Origin: Rhodococcus zopfii NBRC 100606 = JCM 9919
GTDB taxonomy: Bacteria; Actinomycetota; Actinomycetes; Mycobacteriales; Mycobacteriaceae
Length of the DNA: 64,000 nucleotides
Assembly (NCBI RefSeq): GCF_001895025.1
Contig: NZ_BCXI01000019.1
Location: forward strand, 62,001 to 126,000
Reading direction: 5' to 3'
Each line of letters opens with the position of its first letter. Position 1 is the stretch's first letter. The notes under the pieces are model-generated. The model saw nothing but the letters and a program-made list of their open reading frames with translations, searched no databases and was not told the DNA's origin. Of the stretch, positions 28,053 through 37,757 are shown in pieces. The position numbers were made by a program, and so were the translations under genes.

Positions 28053-29213
28053 ATGCGCAGACTCCCGATCCTCCTGACCGCCGCCGCAGTCGCCTTGGTC
28101 CCCGCCTGCACCAGCGACAACGAAACGGGCTCGTCGTCGACGACGAGCGCGACCGGCACGGAAGCCCGGGAGAGCGCCGATTCCGCGATGGCGGACCGGC
28201 TGCAGGAATCCATCGACAGCCTGCACGGCGAGATCGGGTTTCCCGGCATCGTTGCGCGGGTGATCGGTCCCGAGGGGGAATGGACCGGGACCGCGGGGGT
28301 CGCCGGTGTCGACGACCAGCGGCCCCCGACACCGAAGGACCGTACCCGCATCGGCAGTCTGACCAAGACGATGACCGCCACCGCGATCCTGCAACTGTGG
28401 GAGGACGGCCGGCTCGAGCTCACCGACCCGATCGGTAAATACGTGCCGGGCCTCCCGAACGGTGACATCGCGACGCTGGAGCAACTCGCCACGATGTCCA
28501 GCGGAATTCCCAGCTACACGTTCGACCAGGGATTCCAGCAGAAGCTGTTCGCGGACCCCGACACCCCGTGGACGCCGGAACAACTCCTCGACGTGGTGCG
28601 CGGCGACCCGCCGAACTTCGCGCCCGGCGAGAAGTTCGAATACTCCAACTCGAACTATGTCGCGCTCGGGCTCGTCGTCGAACAGGTCGGCGGGCAGAGC
28701 CTCGCGGACTACTTCCAGGAGTTCCTGTTCGATCCGCTCGGCATGAGCGACACCTTCCTTCCGGCCGACGCGGCGTTCCCCGAGCCGCACCTGTCCGGCA
28801 TCACCGAGCAGGGGCAGCCGGACGGGGAGACCGCCGACGCCACGAACTGGAACCCGTCGTGGGGATGGGCGGCCGGCGCCGTCGTCTCCACCATCGACGA
28901 TCTGCAGCTGTGGGCGAAGGCACTCGGCACCGGCGAGGTCATCCTCTCCCCCGCGACCCAGCAGTACCGGCTCGAGTCGTTCAACTACGACCTGCCCCCG
29001 GCCACCCCCGAACGGGCCTACGGCTTCGGCTGGGGCGTCGACCGGGGATGGCTCGAGCACACCGGCGAACTGCCCGGATACAACACCTACGCCGGTTATC
29101 TGCCGGCATCCGGCACGATCCTGGTGGCTACGGTCAACAGCGACATCCCCAGCCCCGACGGCACCGGCCCCGTCACCGTCGTCGTCGACGCCCTGAAGCA
29201 GGACCTCGGGTAG
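28053..29213 (+). CDS. Serine beta-lactamase-fold lipoprotein hydrolase (class C/esterase type)
   Basis: A 386-residue exported lipoprotein. A signal peptide ends in a lipobox with Cys19 (VPAC), and a Ser/Thr-rich linker follows (residues 20-45). The beta-lactamase fold has S102-LT-K105, Tyr197-Ser-Asn199 (EYSNSN) and an HTG box (EHTGELPGY), so the serine acyl-enzyme machinery looks intact. Such proteins act outside the membrane as D-Ala-D-Ala peptidases, esterases or beta-lactamases; sequence alone does not decide. It is divergent from psuG and convergent with the TauD-like gene, 5 bp between stops. Confidence 0.9.
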   Translation: MRRLPILLTAAAVALVPACTSDNETGSSSTTSATGTEARESADSAMADRLQESIDSLHGEIGFPGIVARVIGPEGEWTGTAGVAGVDDQRPPTPKDRTRIGSLTKTMTATAILQLWEDGRLELTDPIGKYVPGLPNGDIATLEQLATMSSGIPSYTFDQGFQQKLFADPDTPWTPEQLLDVVRGDPPNFAPGEKFEYSNSNYVALGLVVEQVGGQSLADYFQEFLFDPLGMSDTFLPADAAFPEPHLSGITEQGQPDGETADATNWNPSWGWAAGAVVSTIDDLQLWAKALGTGEVILSPATQQYRLESFNYDLPPATPERAYGFGWGVDRGWLEHTGELPGYNTYAGYLPASGTILVATVNSDIPSPDGTGPVTVVVDALKQDLG

Positions 29214-29218
29214 CCGGC

Positions 29219-30136
29219 TCAGATCGCCTCGAACGGCTCCCCTTCCAGCGCTACCGATTCCCGTCCGTCCGGCCCGACCGGAATGTCGCCGACGAGGGTG
29301 ACGCGGTACAGGCGGCGATCGTCGTCGGTGGTGAGGTCGCGCGGCGCGAGGTGCACCGTGGAACGGTTGTCCCAGAACGCAATCGAACCGGGTTCCCACC
29401 GGAACCGCACCGTGTACTCGGGGCGCGTCAGCTCGTCGTAGAACAGTTCCAGCAACCTGCGGCTCTCGTGCGGCGACACCCCGACGAGATGCGTCGTGAA
29501 GCCCGGGTTCACGTACAGCGCCTTCTCCCCCGTCTCCGGGTGCACCCGCACGACCGGATGTTCGGTGAGCAGCGGACGCTTCTCGACGCGCCGCAGGTAG
29601 TCGTCGGTGGGGGTGGTGCCCGCGCCGGGGCTGAACCGGTGCACGGCGCGCAGGCCGTCGGCGAGGGCCCTGACCGGCGCCGACAATCCCTCGTACGCGG
29701 CGACGGCATTCGACCACTGGGTGTCGCCGCCGTACGGCGGCAGCACTTCCGCACGCAGGATCGACGCTGCCGGAGGATTCACCGCGGCGGTGACGTCGGC
29801 GTGCCAGCCGGGCCGGTCGTAGCCGGACGTGCTCGCGACCCGAGCCTTGAAGCGGTCACGGAAGATCGGGTAGATCGTCGGATAGTCCGGGTCCGGGATC
29901 GAATCGAAAAGTGGGTGCGCGGGGGTCGGTGCCCCGAAATAGCGTGCAAATCGCAGGTGCTGGTCGTGGTCGAGATCCTGGTCGCGGAAGAACACGACCT
30001 TCCAACGCAGAAGCGCGTCACGAATCGCAGCGATCTCTTCGTCGGACAGCGGCCGCGACAGATCCACTCCGTGGATCGATGCGCCGGTCCAGCCGGACAG
30101 TGGTTCGACAACGAGTCGCTGTTCGGTCGTGGTCAT
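29219..30136 (-). CDS. TauD/TfdA-family Fe(II)/2-oxoglutarate dioxygenase
   Basis: A 305-residue dioxygenase. The facial triad is H112-x-D114 (GWHADVT) and His262 (STVHLAPRD), with Arg278 in RRLYRVTL as the 2-oxoglutarate anchor. These enzymes hydroxylate taurine, alkylsulfates or herbicides, releasing sulfite or sulfate. The presence of a sulfonate-type transporter and DszA-like enzymes some 2-13 kb away makes a sulfur-scavenging role likely, but it is not in their operon. GGAGG precedes ATG 30136. Confidence 0.9.
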   Translation of the reverse strand: MTTTEQRLVVEPLSGWTGASIHGVDLSRPLSDEEIAAIRDALLRWKVVFFRDQDLDHDQHLRFARYFGAPTPAHPLFDSIPDPDYPTIYPIFRDRFKARVASTSGYDRPGWHADVTAAVNPPAASILRAEVLPPYGGDTQWSNAVAAYEGLSAPVRALADGLRAVHRFSPGAGTTPTDDYLRRVEKRPLLTEHPVVRVHPETGEKALYVNPGFTTHLVGVSPHESRRLLELFYDELTRPEYTVRFRWEPGSIAFWDNRSTVHLAPRDLTTDDDRRLYRVTLVGDIPVGPDGRESVALEGEPFEAI

Positions 30137-30244
30137 GTCACGCCTCCTCGGGCCGCGTGGACGAGCTGTGAATGTCGTGCCCACGACGCTAGATCCACGG
30201 ATCGGTCCCGCTGAAGCGTTGAAATCCCTGTGACCGGAACGGAC

Positions 30245-30276
30245 GGTGGCCGATCGGTGAGTACCGATCGGCCACC
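30245..30276 (-). terminator. Hairpin terminator of the PAP2 phosphatase gene
   Basis: A 14-bp perfect stem (ggtggccgatcggt at 30245-30258, complement 30263-30276) with GAGT loop, 22 nt beyond the phosphatase stop at 30299. Confidence 0.8.
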
Positions 30277-30298
30277 GGTGTCCGGTGTCGAACCGGAA

Positions 30299-31459
30299 TC
30301 AGTGCACGCCGAGAGACTCGTAAGCGGCGACGAGATCGATACGCAGCCAACCGCCCTCGGGACCGGTCCGATCCAGCGGATAACCGGCCGGGATCGCCGT
30401 CTGCCGCAGCACGTCCAGACGCTGTTCGTCTGTCAGGTTCGGCGCGACCGCGCGCAGCAACGCCGCGGCCTCGGCGGGAATGTCGTTCGTGATGTCCGGG
30501 CGGATCCGCTCGAATCCGTAGGTGAGCCGCGCGCGGAACTCGGCGCCGGCGGCCTCCGCGGTGCGGTACGGCGTGTCCGCGGCGATGTAGGCGCCCAGCG
30601 GCATCCCGGCCGCGGCCTCGAGCACGGTCCGCAGTTCCGCACCGGCCTCGTCGATGAGCCGCACGAATGCCGGATCGCCGAGCCGGTCCGCCGCGGCCGC
30701 CTGCCCCATGATGCGGCCGCCCATGACATCGAGTGGATAGTGCACGCCGAGCACGATGCGCCCGTGGCCGATCTCGGAGGCGCGGGTCAGGATCTGCGGT
30801 GCCAGTTCGGGCAGCATCCCGGCGAGCAGGATGCCCTTCCAGTACGCCTGCGCCGCATGTCCGGACGGGTACGAATCGGTGCCGTACACCTCGGTGAACG
30901 GGTCCGCGGCGCCGCTGACGCCGTCACCGCGGTAGGCGACGATGCGTTCGGGCACGACTTCGAAGGGCCGCGGATTGCTCCAGTGCCCCTTCTCCAGGAG
31001 CGTCGAGTTCAGGATGCCGCCGGCGCGGGCGAGGTCCCCGGCGAGCAACGCCTCGACCTTCGGCAGCCGATGCTCGGCGAGCGCGGTCCGGAAGACTTCG
31101 CCGAGTCCGCCCCCGAGTCCGTCGGACAGCGACAACAGGCGGTCGTGGTTGTGGTCGAACAGAGCGCGCTGCTGCTCGACCGGGACCGCCGCGTTGTTGA
31201 TCTCAACTCCCCGGTCGAGGTTGCGCTGCATCAGGTCGGGGCGCGTGTCGCGGATCTCGGTGAATCCGTCCAGCACGCCGATGTAGGTGCCCCGTGCAGG
31301 GATGTCCGACGGATACGGCCCGAGCAGTTCGGGAAGAGTAAAGGCCTCGATCACCGGCACGGCCGGCACGGCGGGATCTGCGGAGGCAAACGGCACCGAG
31401 ACTGTCACCGTCACCGCAACGATCGTCGCCGCTACACCGGCAATCCTGCGGTATTCCAT
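30299..31459 (-). CDS. Secreted PAP2/class A acid phosphatase
   Basis: A 386-residue exported phosphatase. A signal peptide ends near ASA (residues 24-26). The three PAP2 motifs are K-GHWSNPRP, YPSGHAAQAY and RIVLGVHYPLDV, which give the KX6RP, PSGH and SRX5HX3D-like catalytic set with both histidines. The C-terminal third (about 130 residues) is helical and has no catalytic motif. It hydrolyses phosphomonoesters in the envelope or outside. AAGGA lies 7 nt before ATG 31459. The frame upstream is not coding. Confidence 0.88.
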   Translation of the reverse strand: MEYRRIAGVAATIVAVTVTVSVPFASADPAVPAVPVIEAFTLPELLGPYPSDIPARGTYIGVLDGFTEIRDTRPDLMQRNLDRGVEINNAAVPVEQQRALFDHNHDRLLSLSDGLGGGLGEVFRTALAEHRLPKVEALLAGDLARAGGILNSTLLEKGHWSNPRPFEVVPERIVAYRGDGVSGAADPFTEVYGTDSYPSGHAAQAYWKGILLAGMLPELAPQILTRASEIGHGRIVLGVHYPLDVMGGRIMGQAAAADRLGDPAFVRLIDEAGAELRTVLEAAAGMPLGAYIAADTPYRTAEAAGAEFRARLTYGFERIRPDITNDIPAEAAALLRAVAPNLTDEQRLDVLRQTAIPAGYPLDRTGPEGGWLRIDLVAAYESLGVH

Positions 31460-32047
31460 AGGCGTTCCTTCTTCATCGGGACGGGACCTCCGTGAAGTTA
31501 AACCTGCAAACCACCCAACCGGCAACAGTCTGGTGAATTCGAATCTCCTCGCCGTGCACTGGAAGGAGAAGCTGACACCTGCTCGGCTCTTGCGAAACAC
31601 TCCGACCACGCCACGCTCGTGTACGCGGGACCGCACGACACCATCGTCCGGCCGGCCCGCCCTGCCGTACTCGATCAACGCTCGTTACACCGTCACGACC
31701 GCGGCAACTGCACCCTTACGCGCCAGAACGGATTTCGTCGGAAACCTGGGTTCGAAATCCTGCATCGCGACCGGGTGATACGCGTCGACAACGGTTCGTC
31801 TTGCCCGGTCGTCGGATCGTTTCGGGCCCTGCCCATGCCTTCACACGCCCTCGAACCGCTCGCGCACGGAGCAACATCGCAGAAACTCCTCAGGGTGAGT
31901 TTTTTCGTATGTGAAGTCGGCAGTCGCGCCTATCTTTCAATCGAGATCTTTCCCGAGGACGACCAGGCGACTGGAAATCCGCAACGAAAATCACTGTACG
32001 AAAGGGCATTCTGTGAGCGGCGGCACAACACGCATGGAGGCGCAAAC
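31460..32047. other. 588-bp intergenic region upstream of the organosulfur ABC operon
   Basis: Divergent promoter region between the phosphatase gene and the substrate-binding protein gene. It is locally AT-richer, especially around 31890-32000 (gagttttttcgtatg). Open frames crossing it lack codon bias. I could not match a SAM or other riboswitch consensus with confidence. It is long enough for an RNA leader. Confidence 0.5.
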
Positions 32048-33151
32048 ATGAGCATGTTCGGCAGCAAGAGCATGATCAAGAAGTTCTCCGCATGGTCGGC
32101 GTTACTGGTTGCAGCGCCGGTGATCCTGACCGGATGCAGCAACGCTGATGACGAAGACGTGGTGGTCTTCCGCTTCGCGAACTCACCCACTGCTCTGTCT
32201 CTGGTCCGGATCGCCGACGAGCTGGGTTACTGGGACGACGCCGGCGTCCGGCCCGAATACGTCGGCCCGGCGACGGCTGTGCCGGCGGTCCAGCTGCTCG
32301 ACCAGGGCGCGATCGACATCGCGACGGGGATGTTCAACAACGACATCGACGGCAAGGTGAAGGGATTCGAGTTCACCGCTATCGCGTCCAGCATGCTCGA
32401 CCTACCCGAAGAGCCGCACATGGCCTACTTCACCGGAGCAGGTTCGGACATCACGAAGGACAACCTGAAGGCCATCGAGGGCAAGACCGTCGGTCTGTCC
32501 GGATTCAACAGCTGCACCGACCTGGTCATCAAGCGCTACCTGAAGAACAACGGTGTGGATCTCGACAAGGTGAACTTCCTCGAACTCAAGGCCGAGCTGA
32601 TCGCCCCTGCGATCGAGCGCGGCGAGGTAGACCTCGGCGTCTTCCACCCGCCTCTCGTGGGTGTGCTGCTGAGCCAGCCGGACAGATTCACGCAGGCATT
32701 CACCTCGTTCGACGATTGGGGTCCCCTCGGGGGTCAGGCACCGTACGTCGCGAGCAACGCGTGGCTCCAGAAATACCCGGACGCAGCACGCGAATTCGTC
32801 GGAATCATTGCGAAAACGGCGAACTGGGCGAACGCCCACCCCCAGGAGTCCGCCGAAATCGCAGGCAAGACAACCGGATACCCCGTAGAACAGACCACCA
32901 ACTGGCACTACGCGCCCAACGCACTCCTCGACAAGGCGAGCCTGCAGCTGTGGTGGGATCTCGTGGCGGAGGTGGGCGACCCACTTCCCGGCTCGGAGAA
33001 CCTGAAGCCCGAGGACATCGCGACCAACGCCTTCAACCCGTACGCGACGTCCGCGGACCTTCTGGAAAGCCAGGAGCAGAACACGACCATCATCACCGAT
33101 GAGCAGAACAACGGCGTCTTCGAGACGCATCTCGTGGATATCGAAGAGTGA
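32048..33151 (+). CDS. ABC transporter substrate-binding lipoprotein (SsuA/TauA/NMT1 type)
   Basis: A 367-residue lipoprotein with lipobox LTGC (Cys30). The mature part has NMT1/SsuA-like features: FANSPTALSLVRIADELGYWDDAGV, AIDIATGMFNND, GKTVGLSGFNSCTDLVIKRYL and HPPLVGVL. It should capture an organosulfur or other small anionic solute outside the membrane and hand it to the permease encoded two genes on. GGAGG lies 9 nt before ATG 32048. The call of a sulfur solute rests on the neighbouring flavin monooxygenases. Confidence 0.88.
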   Translation: MSMFGSKSMIKKFSAWSALLVAAPVILTGCSNADDEDVVVFRFANSPTALSLVRIADELGYWDDAGVRPEYVGPATAVPAVQLLDQGAIDIATGMFNNDIDGKVKGFEFTAIASSMLDLPEEPHMAYFTGAGSDITKDNLKAIEGKTVGLSGFNSCTDLVIKRYLKNNGVDLDKVNFLELKAELIAPAIERGEVDLGVFHPPLVGVLLSQPDRFTQAFTSFDDWGPLGGQAPYVASNAWLQKYPDAAREFVGIIAKTANWANAHPQESAEIAGKTTGYPVEQTTNWHYAPNALLDKASLQLWWDLVAEVGDPLPGSENLKPEDIATNAFNPYATSADLLESQEQNTTIITDEQNNGVFETHLVDIEE

Positions 33152-33261
33152 TCCGGAACGACGCCCACCGAACGCGTCGTGTGACCTGGACTATCCGCCC
33201 CACCCGATAACAGCAGAAGACCTGGCAACCCCCCGCATTCCTCACACGAAAGTCGATCGAC

Positions 33262-34122
33262 ATGAGTCAACTGCTAATCGAGCAGCCCGAACAGCACACG
33301 CAGCCGATCGCTGCAGAGGCCACCGCCCCGGAATGGCAGATCGAGGCGAAACGAGTCACCAAGCTCTATCCGAAGCCCGGATCGAGAAAGGAGCCCACCG
33401 CGGTCCTCGACGGCTTCGACCTCCGGATCGAGAAGGGTGAGTTCCTCTCGCTTCTCGGTCCCAGCGGTTGCGGCAAGTCCACATTCCTGAACATCCTCGC
33501 CGGCCTCGAGACATACAACGGCGGTGCTGTACTCGTCGACGGCAAGCGTGTCTCCGGGGTCAACAAGAACGTCGGAGTCGTATTCCAGGGATACGCTCTG
33601 TTCCCCTGGCTCACTGCGCAGAAGAACGTCGAGGTCGGCCTCGAGGTTCGCGGCATCCCCAAAGCCGAACGTCGCGAGCGCGCAGCCGAGGTACTGAAGA
33701 CGGTGGGTCTCGAGCACTCCGCAAATCGGCTGCCTCATCAGCTCTCGGGCGGTATGCGTCAGCGCGTCGCCATCGCCCGTGTGCTCGCCTACGAGCCGGA
33801 GATCCTCGTCTTCGACGAACCGTTCGCGGCACTGGACGCACAGACCCGCGAGTTCCTCCAGGCCGAGCTTCTCCGCATCTGGGAAGCCGGACAGACGAAG
33901 AAGACGATCCTGTTCGTCACCCACTCGATCGACGAAGCCATCTTCCTCTCCGATCGGATCGCAGTCATGACCAAAGCCCCCGGCAAAGTGAAGACGATCT
34001 TCGACGTCGATCTGCCGCGGCCCCGCGACAGCACTGTACGGAGCTCGGAAGACTTCGTGCACATTCGGTCGCGGGTGGCACGGATCCTCGAGGAGGAGGT
34101 GAACCTTGGCAACGCTCACTGA
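33262..34122 (+). CDS. ABC transporter ATP-binding protein (SsuB/TauB type)
   Basis: A 286-residue ATPase. Walker A is GPSGCGKST (66-74), Q-loop VVFQGYALFPWL (about 107), signature LSGGMRQR (161-168), Walker B ILVFDE (181-186) and H-loop VTHS. The first 25 residues are a Gln/Glu-rich extension absent from most SsuB. The subfamily with substrate-binding proteins of the NMT1/SsuA class uses the same GMRQRVAIARV signature. The permease gene begins 17 nt before its stop, so the two are coupled. Confidence 0.93.
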   Translation: MSQLLIEQPEQHTQPIAAEATAPEWQIEAKRVTKLYPKPGSRKEPTAVLDGFDLRIEKGEFLSLLGPSGCGKSTFLNILAGLETYNGGAVLVDGKRVSGVNKNVGVVFQGYALFPWLTAQKNVEVGLEVRGIPKAERRERAAEVLKTVGLEHSANRLPHQLSGGMRQRVAIARVLAYEPEILVFDEPFAALDAQTREFLQAELLRIWEAGQTKKTILFVTHSIDEAIFLSDRIAVMTKAPGKVKTIFDVDLPRPRDSTVRSSEDFVHIRSRVARILEEEVNLGNAH

Positions 34123-34957
34123 AGAACCGACACGCGGGCAGGGCCGGCCGGACGAGGACGACCTCGAGCCCCTGAAATCGCCCCGGTGGTTCGACAAATA
34201 CGACCGGCTCGCCTACGGCGCCATCGGCCTGGCCGCGTTCCTGGTCGTCTGGTGGTACGTGGTCGCGTCCGGATTCGTCAGCGACCTGTACCTCGCCACG
34301 CCGCAGGACACCGCCAAGGCGTTCGTCGAGGGCCTCGTGGACGGCACGCTCCGGTCGGAGATCTGGCCGAGTGTTCAACGCGGGCTGATCGGCTTCGCCA
34401 TCGCGCTCGTCGTGGGTATTGCACTCGGTGTCGTTGTCGGTTCCGTCCCGCTCTTCCAGAAGCTCGCGGAACCGGTTCTGCTCTTCTTCCGCAACCTCTC
34501 ACTGCTCGCATTGCTGCCAGTGTTCGTGGTGTTCTTGGGAATCGGTGAGGAATCGAAGGTCGCCATCGTGGTGTGGGCCTGCTTCTGGCCGATCTTCATC
34601 ACAACGGTCGGCGCGGTCGGCGGTGTGGAGCGGATCCTGCTGAATGCGGCACGCACCCTCGGGGCAGGACGGGTATACATCTTCACTCGTGTCGTCCTTC
34701 CGGCAGCGATCCCGTCCATCTTCCCGGGTATCCGACTCGCGGCGTCGAACACGTTCACCGCACTCGTTGCGGCGGAACTCGTGGGCGGCGCTCAGGGACT
34801 CGGCATCTACATCAACAACGCCGCACTGCGGTACCAGACCCCTCAGATGTATGCCGGCATATTGACACTGGGCCTGATCGGAATCCTCACCAACGCAGTG
34901 ATGACCGCTGTCGAATGGCGCGTGACCGCGTGGCAACGCGGGTTGACGAACAAGTGA
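34106..34957 (+). CDS. ABC transporter permease (SsuC/TauC type)
   Basis: A 283-residue inner-membrane permease with six hydrophobic spans and a ~30-residue charged N-terminus. The EAA-like loop reads NAARTLGAGRVYIFTRVVLPAAIPSIFPGIR. The TTG start at 34106 follows GAGGAGGTGAA and lies inside the ATPase gene. It forms the transporter with the preceding ATPase and lipoprotein. Confidence 0.92.
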   Translation: MATLTEEPTRGQGRPDEDDLEPLKSPRWFDKYDRLAYGAIGLAAFLVVWWYVVASGFVSDLYLATPQDTAKAFVEGLVDGTLRSEIWPSVQRGLIGFAIALVVGIALGVVVGSVPLFQKLAEPVLLFFRNLSLLALLPVFVVFLGIGEESKVAIVVWACFWPIFITTVGAVGGVERILLNAARTLGAGRVYIFTRVVLPAAIPSIFPGIRLAASNTFTALVAAELVGGAQGLGIYINNAALRYQTPQMYAGILTLGLIGILTNAVMTAVEWRVTAWQRGLTNK

Positions 34958-35011
34958 CGGAACCTCGGATCCGTGCCGATACCGCTCGGGAACGGCACAG
35001 TTCACAGTGAG

Positions 35012-35051
35012 CCGGCACCCGGGAACTCGACGGAGAGTGACCGGGTGCCGG
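35012..35051 (+). terminator. Hairpin between permease and NlpA-type gene
   Basis: An 11-bp perfect inverted repeat (ccggcacccgg 35012-35022, complement 35041-35051) with an 18-nt loop. It would end or attenuate the ABC transcript before the next lipoprotein gene. Confidence 0.6.
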
Positions 35052-35098
35052 TTCGTGCCATCCGGTTCTCTATTGCACAAGAGTGGAGCAGCAGTCAG

Positions 35099-36046
35099 AT
35101 GAAGTGGACCGACGGCAACAACACGACCAGAGGTAGGAGCGTCCGCGCGCCCCTCGCGTTCGTTCTCGCAACCGCGATCGCGCTTGCCGGTTGCAGTTCG
35201 GGCACCGAGGTGAACTACGAGTCCGAGTCGTCGGGCGACGACACGCTCGTCGTCCACGTCGGCGTCGGGGACGACCGGAAGATCCTGGAGTACGTCGTCG
35301 AGAACCTGCTGCCGGACTCGATCGACGTCGAACTCGTCGAGGCCACCGACAATTCCAACGCGAAGATCGCCTCCGGGGAGGGCGATCTCGCCTATTTCCA
35401 GCATATTCCCGCGTTCGACGCCGACGTCGCGGAGCACTCCTACGACAATCTGAACGTTGTCTCCAAGGCCAATGTCGTACCGTATGCCCTCTACTCGTCG
35501 AGGTGGACGGGCATCGCGGATACCGAGGATCAGGTGAACTCCGGGCTGGTGGAGGACAGCGTCACCGGATCGGACCTGCCACACGGATCGCAAGTCGTAC
35601 TACCCTCGTCTCCAACGGGTTTCGCACGGGGCCTCTATCTGCTGCAGAGCGCGGATCTTGTGACGCTCGATCGCCCGTTCGGCGGTACCTCTAGGGCCGA
35701 TCTGACAATCTCGCAGGCGAACGTTCTCGATTCGCAGCGTCATCTGTCGCTGGTGGGCCTCAGCTACGACAACTATCTCCGGTCGATCTACGAGAACTAC
35801 GACGCGGTGGTCCTCAACCCGAGGGATGCGGAGACGATCGGACTTGAGCCGGCAAAGGATGCACTCGCGATCGAGCCGGGGCCGGACAATCCGTACGCGC
35901 ACGTGCTCGTCGCCCCTTCCCGTTTGGCCGGTGACCATCGTGTGCTCGAATTGGCGCACGCGCTGGAGAGCCCCCGGACAGCGCAGTTCCTGGAATCCGA
36001 ATTTCGCGGAACGAACATTCCTGTGGCATCTGCGGAGAGCAGGTGA
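35099..36046 (+). CDS. NlpA/MetQ-family substrate-binding lipoprotein (orphan)
   Basis: A 315-residue lipoprotein: Arg-rich N-terminus, hydrophobic segment, lipobox LAGC (Cys32). HVGVGDDRKILEYVVENLLPDSIDVELVEATDNSNAKIASGEGDLAYFQHIPAFD is laid out as in the MetQ/NlpA family, which binds methionine or related sulfur compounds. No MetN or MetI gene is adjacent. It either uses the transporter encoded just upstream or a distant one. A hairpin upstream suggests separate transcript levels. GGAGC lies about 11 nt before ATG 35099. Confidence 0.8.
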   Translation: MKWTDGNNTTRGRSVRAPLAFVLATAIALAGCSSGTEVNYESESSGDDTLVVHVGVGDDRKILEYVVENLLPDSIDVELVEATDNSNAKIASGEGDLAYFQHIPAFDADVAEHSYDNLNVVSKANVVPYALYSSRWTGIADTEDQVNSGLVEDSVTGSDLPHGSQVVLPSSPTGFARGLYLLQSADLVTLDRPFGGTSRADLTISQANVLDSQRHLSLVGLSYDNYLRSIYENYDAVVLNPRDAETIGLEPAKDALAIEPGPDNPYAHVLVAPSRLAGDHRVLELAHALESPRTAQFLESEFRGTNIPVASAESR

Positions 36047-36065
36047 CGCGAAGGCTCGCCTGCGG

Positions 36066-37757
36066 CTACAGCACCGTGTAGTCGAACGACGCCAGCTTGG
36101 GACCACCGCGGCTCTCGAAGCGAACCGTGACCGTCCACTCCCCCACTGCCGGAACGATCAATCCATCACTTTCCCAAGTGATCTGGTCATCATCGGCACC
36201 TGTCCGCGTGAGGTCGACGACCATCCGTGTCACATTCGCCTCGACCGACGACAAGTTGACCTCGACACCCGGAAGCTCCGCACTCGGGTCGTAGCCTGCC
36301 GGGATCGCGAATCGAACGGTGAGTGACTGCGGACCACGACGAATCGAGTCGATCTCCACCTCCAGGATCTCGGACGCGCCGAAGGCGAGTTCGGTCCGCA
36401 CATCGGTCGTGTAGCTGTCCTCGGCCGGCGTGACCGACGACAACACCGACGTGGCCGCCAGGACCGCGACCGCAAGACCCGCCTCCACAATCAGTACGCC
36501 GGGTCTGCACACCGTGGCGTCTCCGCCCTCGTCGTGCCCGGAGATTCTGCGGTCGGGATACCTGCGGTAGGTCAGGTACCCGGCCGCCACAACCGAGACG
36601 ACCAGCGCGATCTTGCCGAGCAGCACCACGCCGTAGACCGTGGTGACCAGCGCTTGGATCGGGCGAACCTGGATCATCGCGAGGATCGCCCCGGCGGCAA
36701 TGACGAGGAGCACATGAGCCCCTGCGACCCGATGCCAACGATCGAGCCGGGTGATCTTCGGCAGAACCACAATCAGGAAGGACACCCCGCCGAGCCACAC
36801 CGCCGCGGCGTACAGGTGGATCGCGGTCCCGGCGAACGAAAGCGGCCATGTCTCCGTCGATCCCCCGTGACCGCCGAGCGTGACCGCGACGATCGCCGAA
36901 ACGGCCTGCAGATACCCGACGATCCCCGCTGCCGGGCGCGTACCTGGCGGAAACGCGAACGCGACGGTGCTCAGCGCCACTGCAACAACGACCGCAATGC
37001 CCAGTCGGCTGCCCAGCACCGCCCCGACGGCCGACCCCGATACACCGGCGAGGCCGCCCGCCTGCTGCGCTACCTGCACGATGAACCGGCCCAGCAGTCC
37101 GACAATCACCAGCGCCGCCCCAGCACGGTAGACGATGCGGAAGCGGCGACCGCTCAGTGCTTCGGGCCAGACCCACCGGCCGGCGATCAGCAGTCCCGCA
37201 GACAGGATCACACCGAGGTACACCGCGGCCTTGCTCGGGTACCGCAGGTACCGCTCGGCTCCGGGCGTCGATGCACCGGCTTCGAGCCCGTCGCCGATCC
37301 GGGTGACGGAGCCGACCGTGAATCTGCTCGACAGTGACACCACATGGGTATCCGCCGAAATCACCTGCGCGGTCGCGAGATACGCGCCGCCGGGGAGTTC
37401 TCCATCGATGACGACGACGATCCGATGGCCGCCGCCCTCGACTCGGTTGCCCGCCCACGCGTGCCGCGTTCCCTCGCTGTCGATCAGCTGAACCGAGCCG
37501 TCGACCAGTGTGACCGGCTCGCTCAGATCGAACGACACAACCCTCGGTGCGACATCGGCGTGAGATCCGTCCGCGGGCGTTGTCGAAACGATGGTGGCAT
37601 GGGCCGAGGCAGCAGGAGCTCCCCACACGGCCGCCGACGCGACGACCGCCAGGATCCCCATGACCACAACGATCCTGGTGACAACACCCCGGGGTCCATG
37701 GATTCGGGTGTCACCCCAGGGCTGATCCGTCGACAAGCCGCTACGACTCTGCGACAT
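36066..37757 (-). CDS. CopC-CopD fusion copper-transport protein with C-terminal extracytoplasmic domain
   Basis: A 563-residue protein. After a signal segment (residues ~27-52, APAASA-H53) comes a CopC-like beta-barrel starting HATIVSTTPADGSH, whose N-terminal His is the copper ligand, to about residue 155. About eight CopD-type TM helices follow (residues 170-470), with GGHGGSTETWP and HLYAAAVWLGG. The last ~110 residues form a YtkA-like beta domain. It overlaps the YcnI-like gene by 17 nt. It imports or handles copper at the membrane. Its place in a flavin-monooxygenase operon is odd. Confidence 0.88.
   Translation of the reverse strand: MSQSRSGLSTDQPWGDTRIHGPRGVVTRIVVVMGILAVVASAAVWGAPAASAHATIVSTTPADGSHADVAPRVVSFDLSEPVTLVDGSVQLIDSEGTRHAWAGNRVEGGGHRIVVVIDGELPGGAYLATAQVISADTHVVSLSSRFTVGSVTRIGDGLEAGASTPGAERYLRYPSKAAVYLGVILSAGLLIAGRWVWPEALSGRRFRIVYRAGAALVIVGLLGRFIVQVAQQAGGLAGVSGSAVGAVLGSRLGIAVVVAVALSTVAFAFPPGTRPAAGIVGYLQAVSAIVAVTLGGHGGSTETWPLSFAGTAIHLYAAAVWLGGVSFLIVVLPKITRLDRWHRVAGAHVLLVIAAGAILAMIQVRPIQALVTTVYGVVLLGKIALVVSVVAAGYLTYRRYPDRRISGHDEGGDATVCRPGVLIVEAGLAVAVLAATSVLSSVTPAEDSYTTDVRTELAFGASEILEVEIDSIRRGPQSLTVRFAIPAGYDPSAELPGVEVNLSSVEANVTRMVVDLTRTGADDDQITWESDGLIVPAVGEWTVTVRFESRGGPKLASFDYTVL

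Noticed and set aside
33152-33261. Possible SAM-type riboswitch ahead of the ABC ATPase gene (cctggcaacc-like string)
   Set aside because: Only a short string resembles the consensus; the paired stems of SAM-I or SAM-IV could not be assembled and the gap lies inside an operon.
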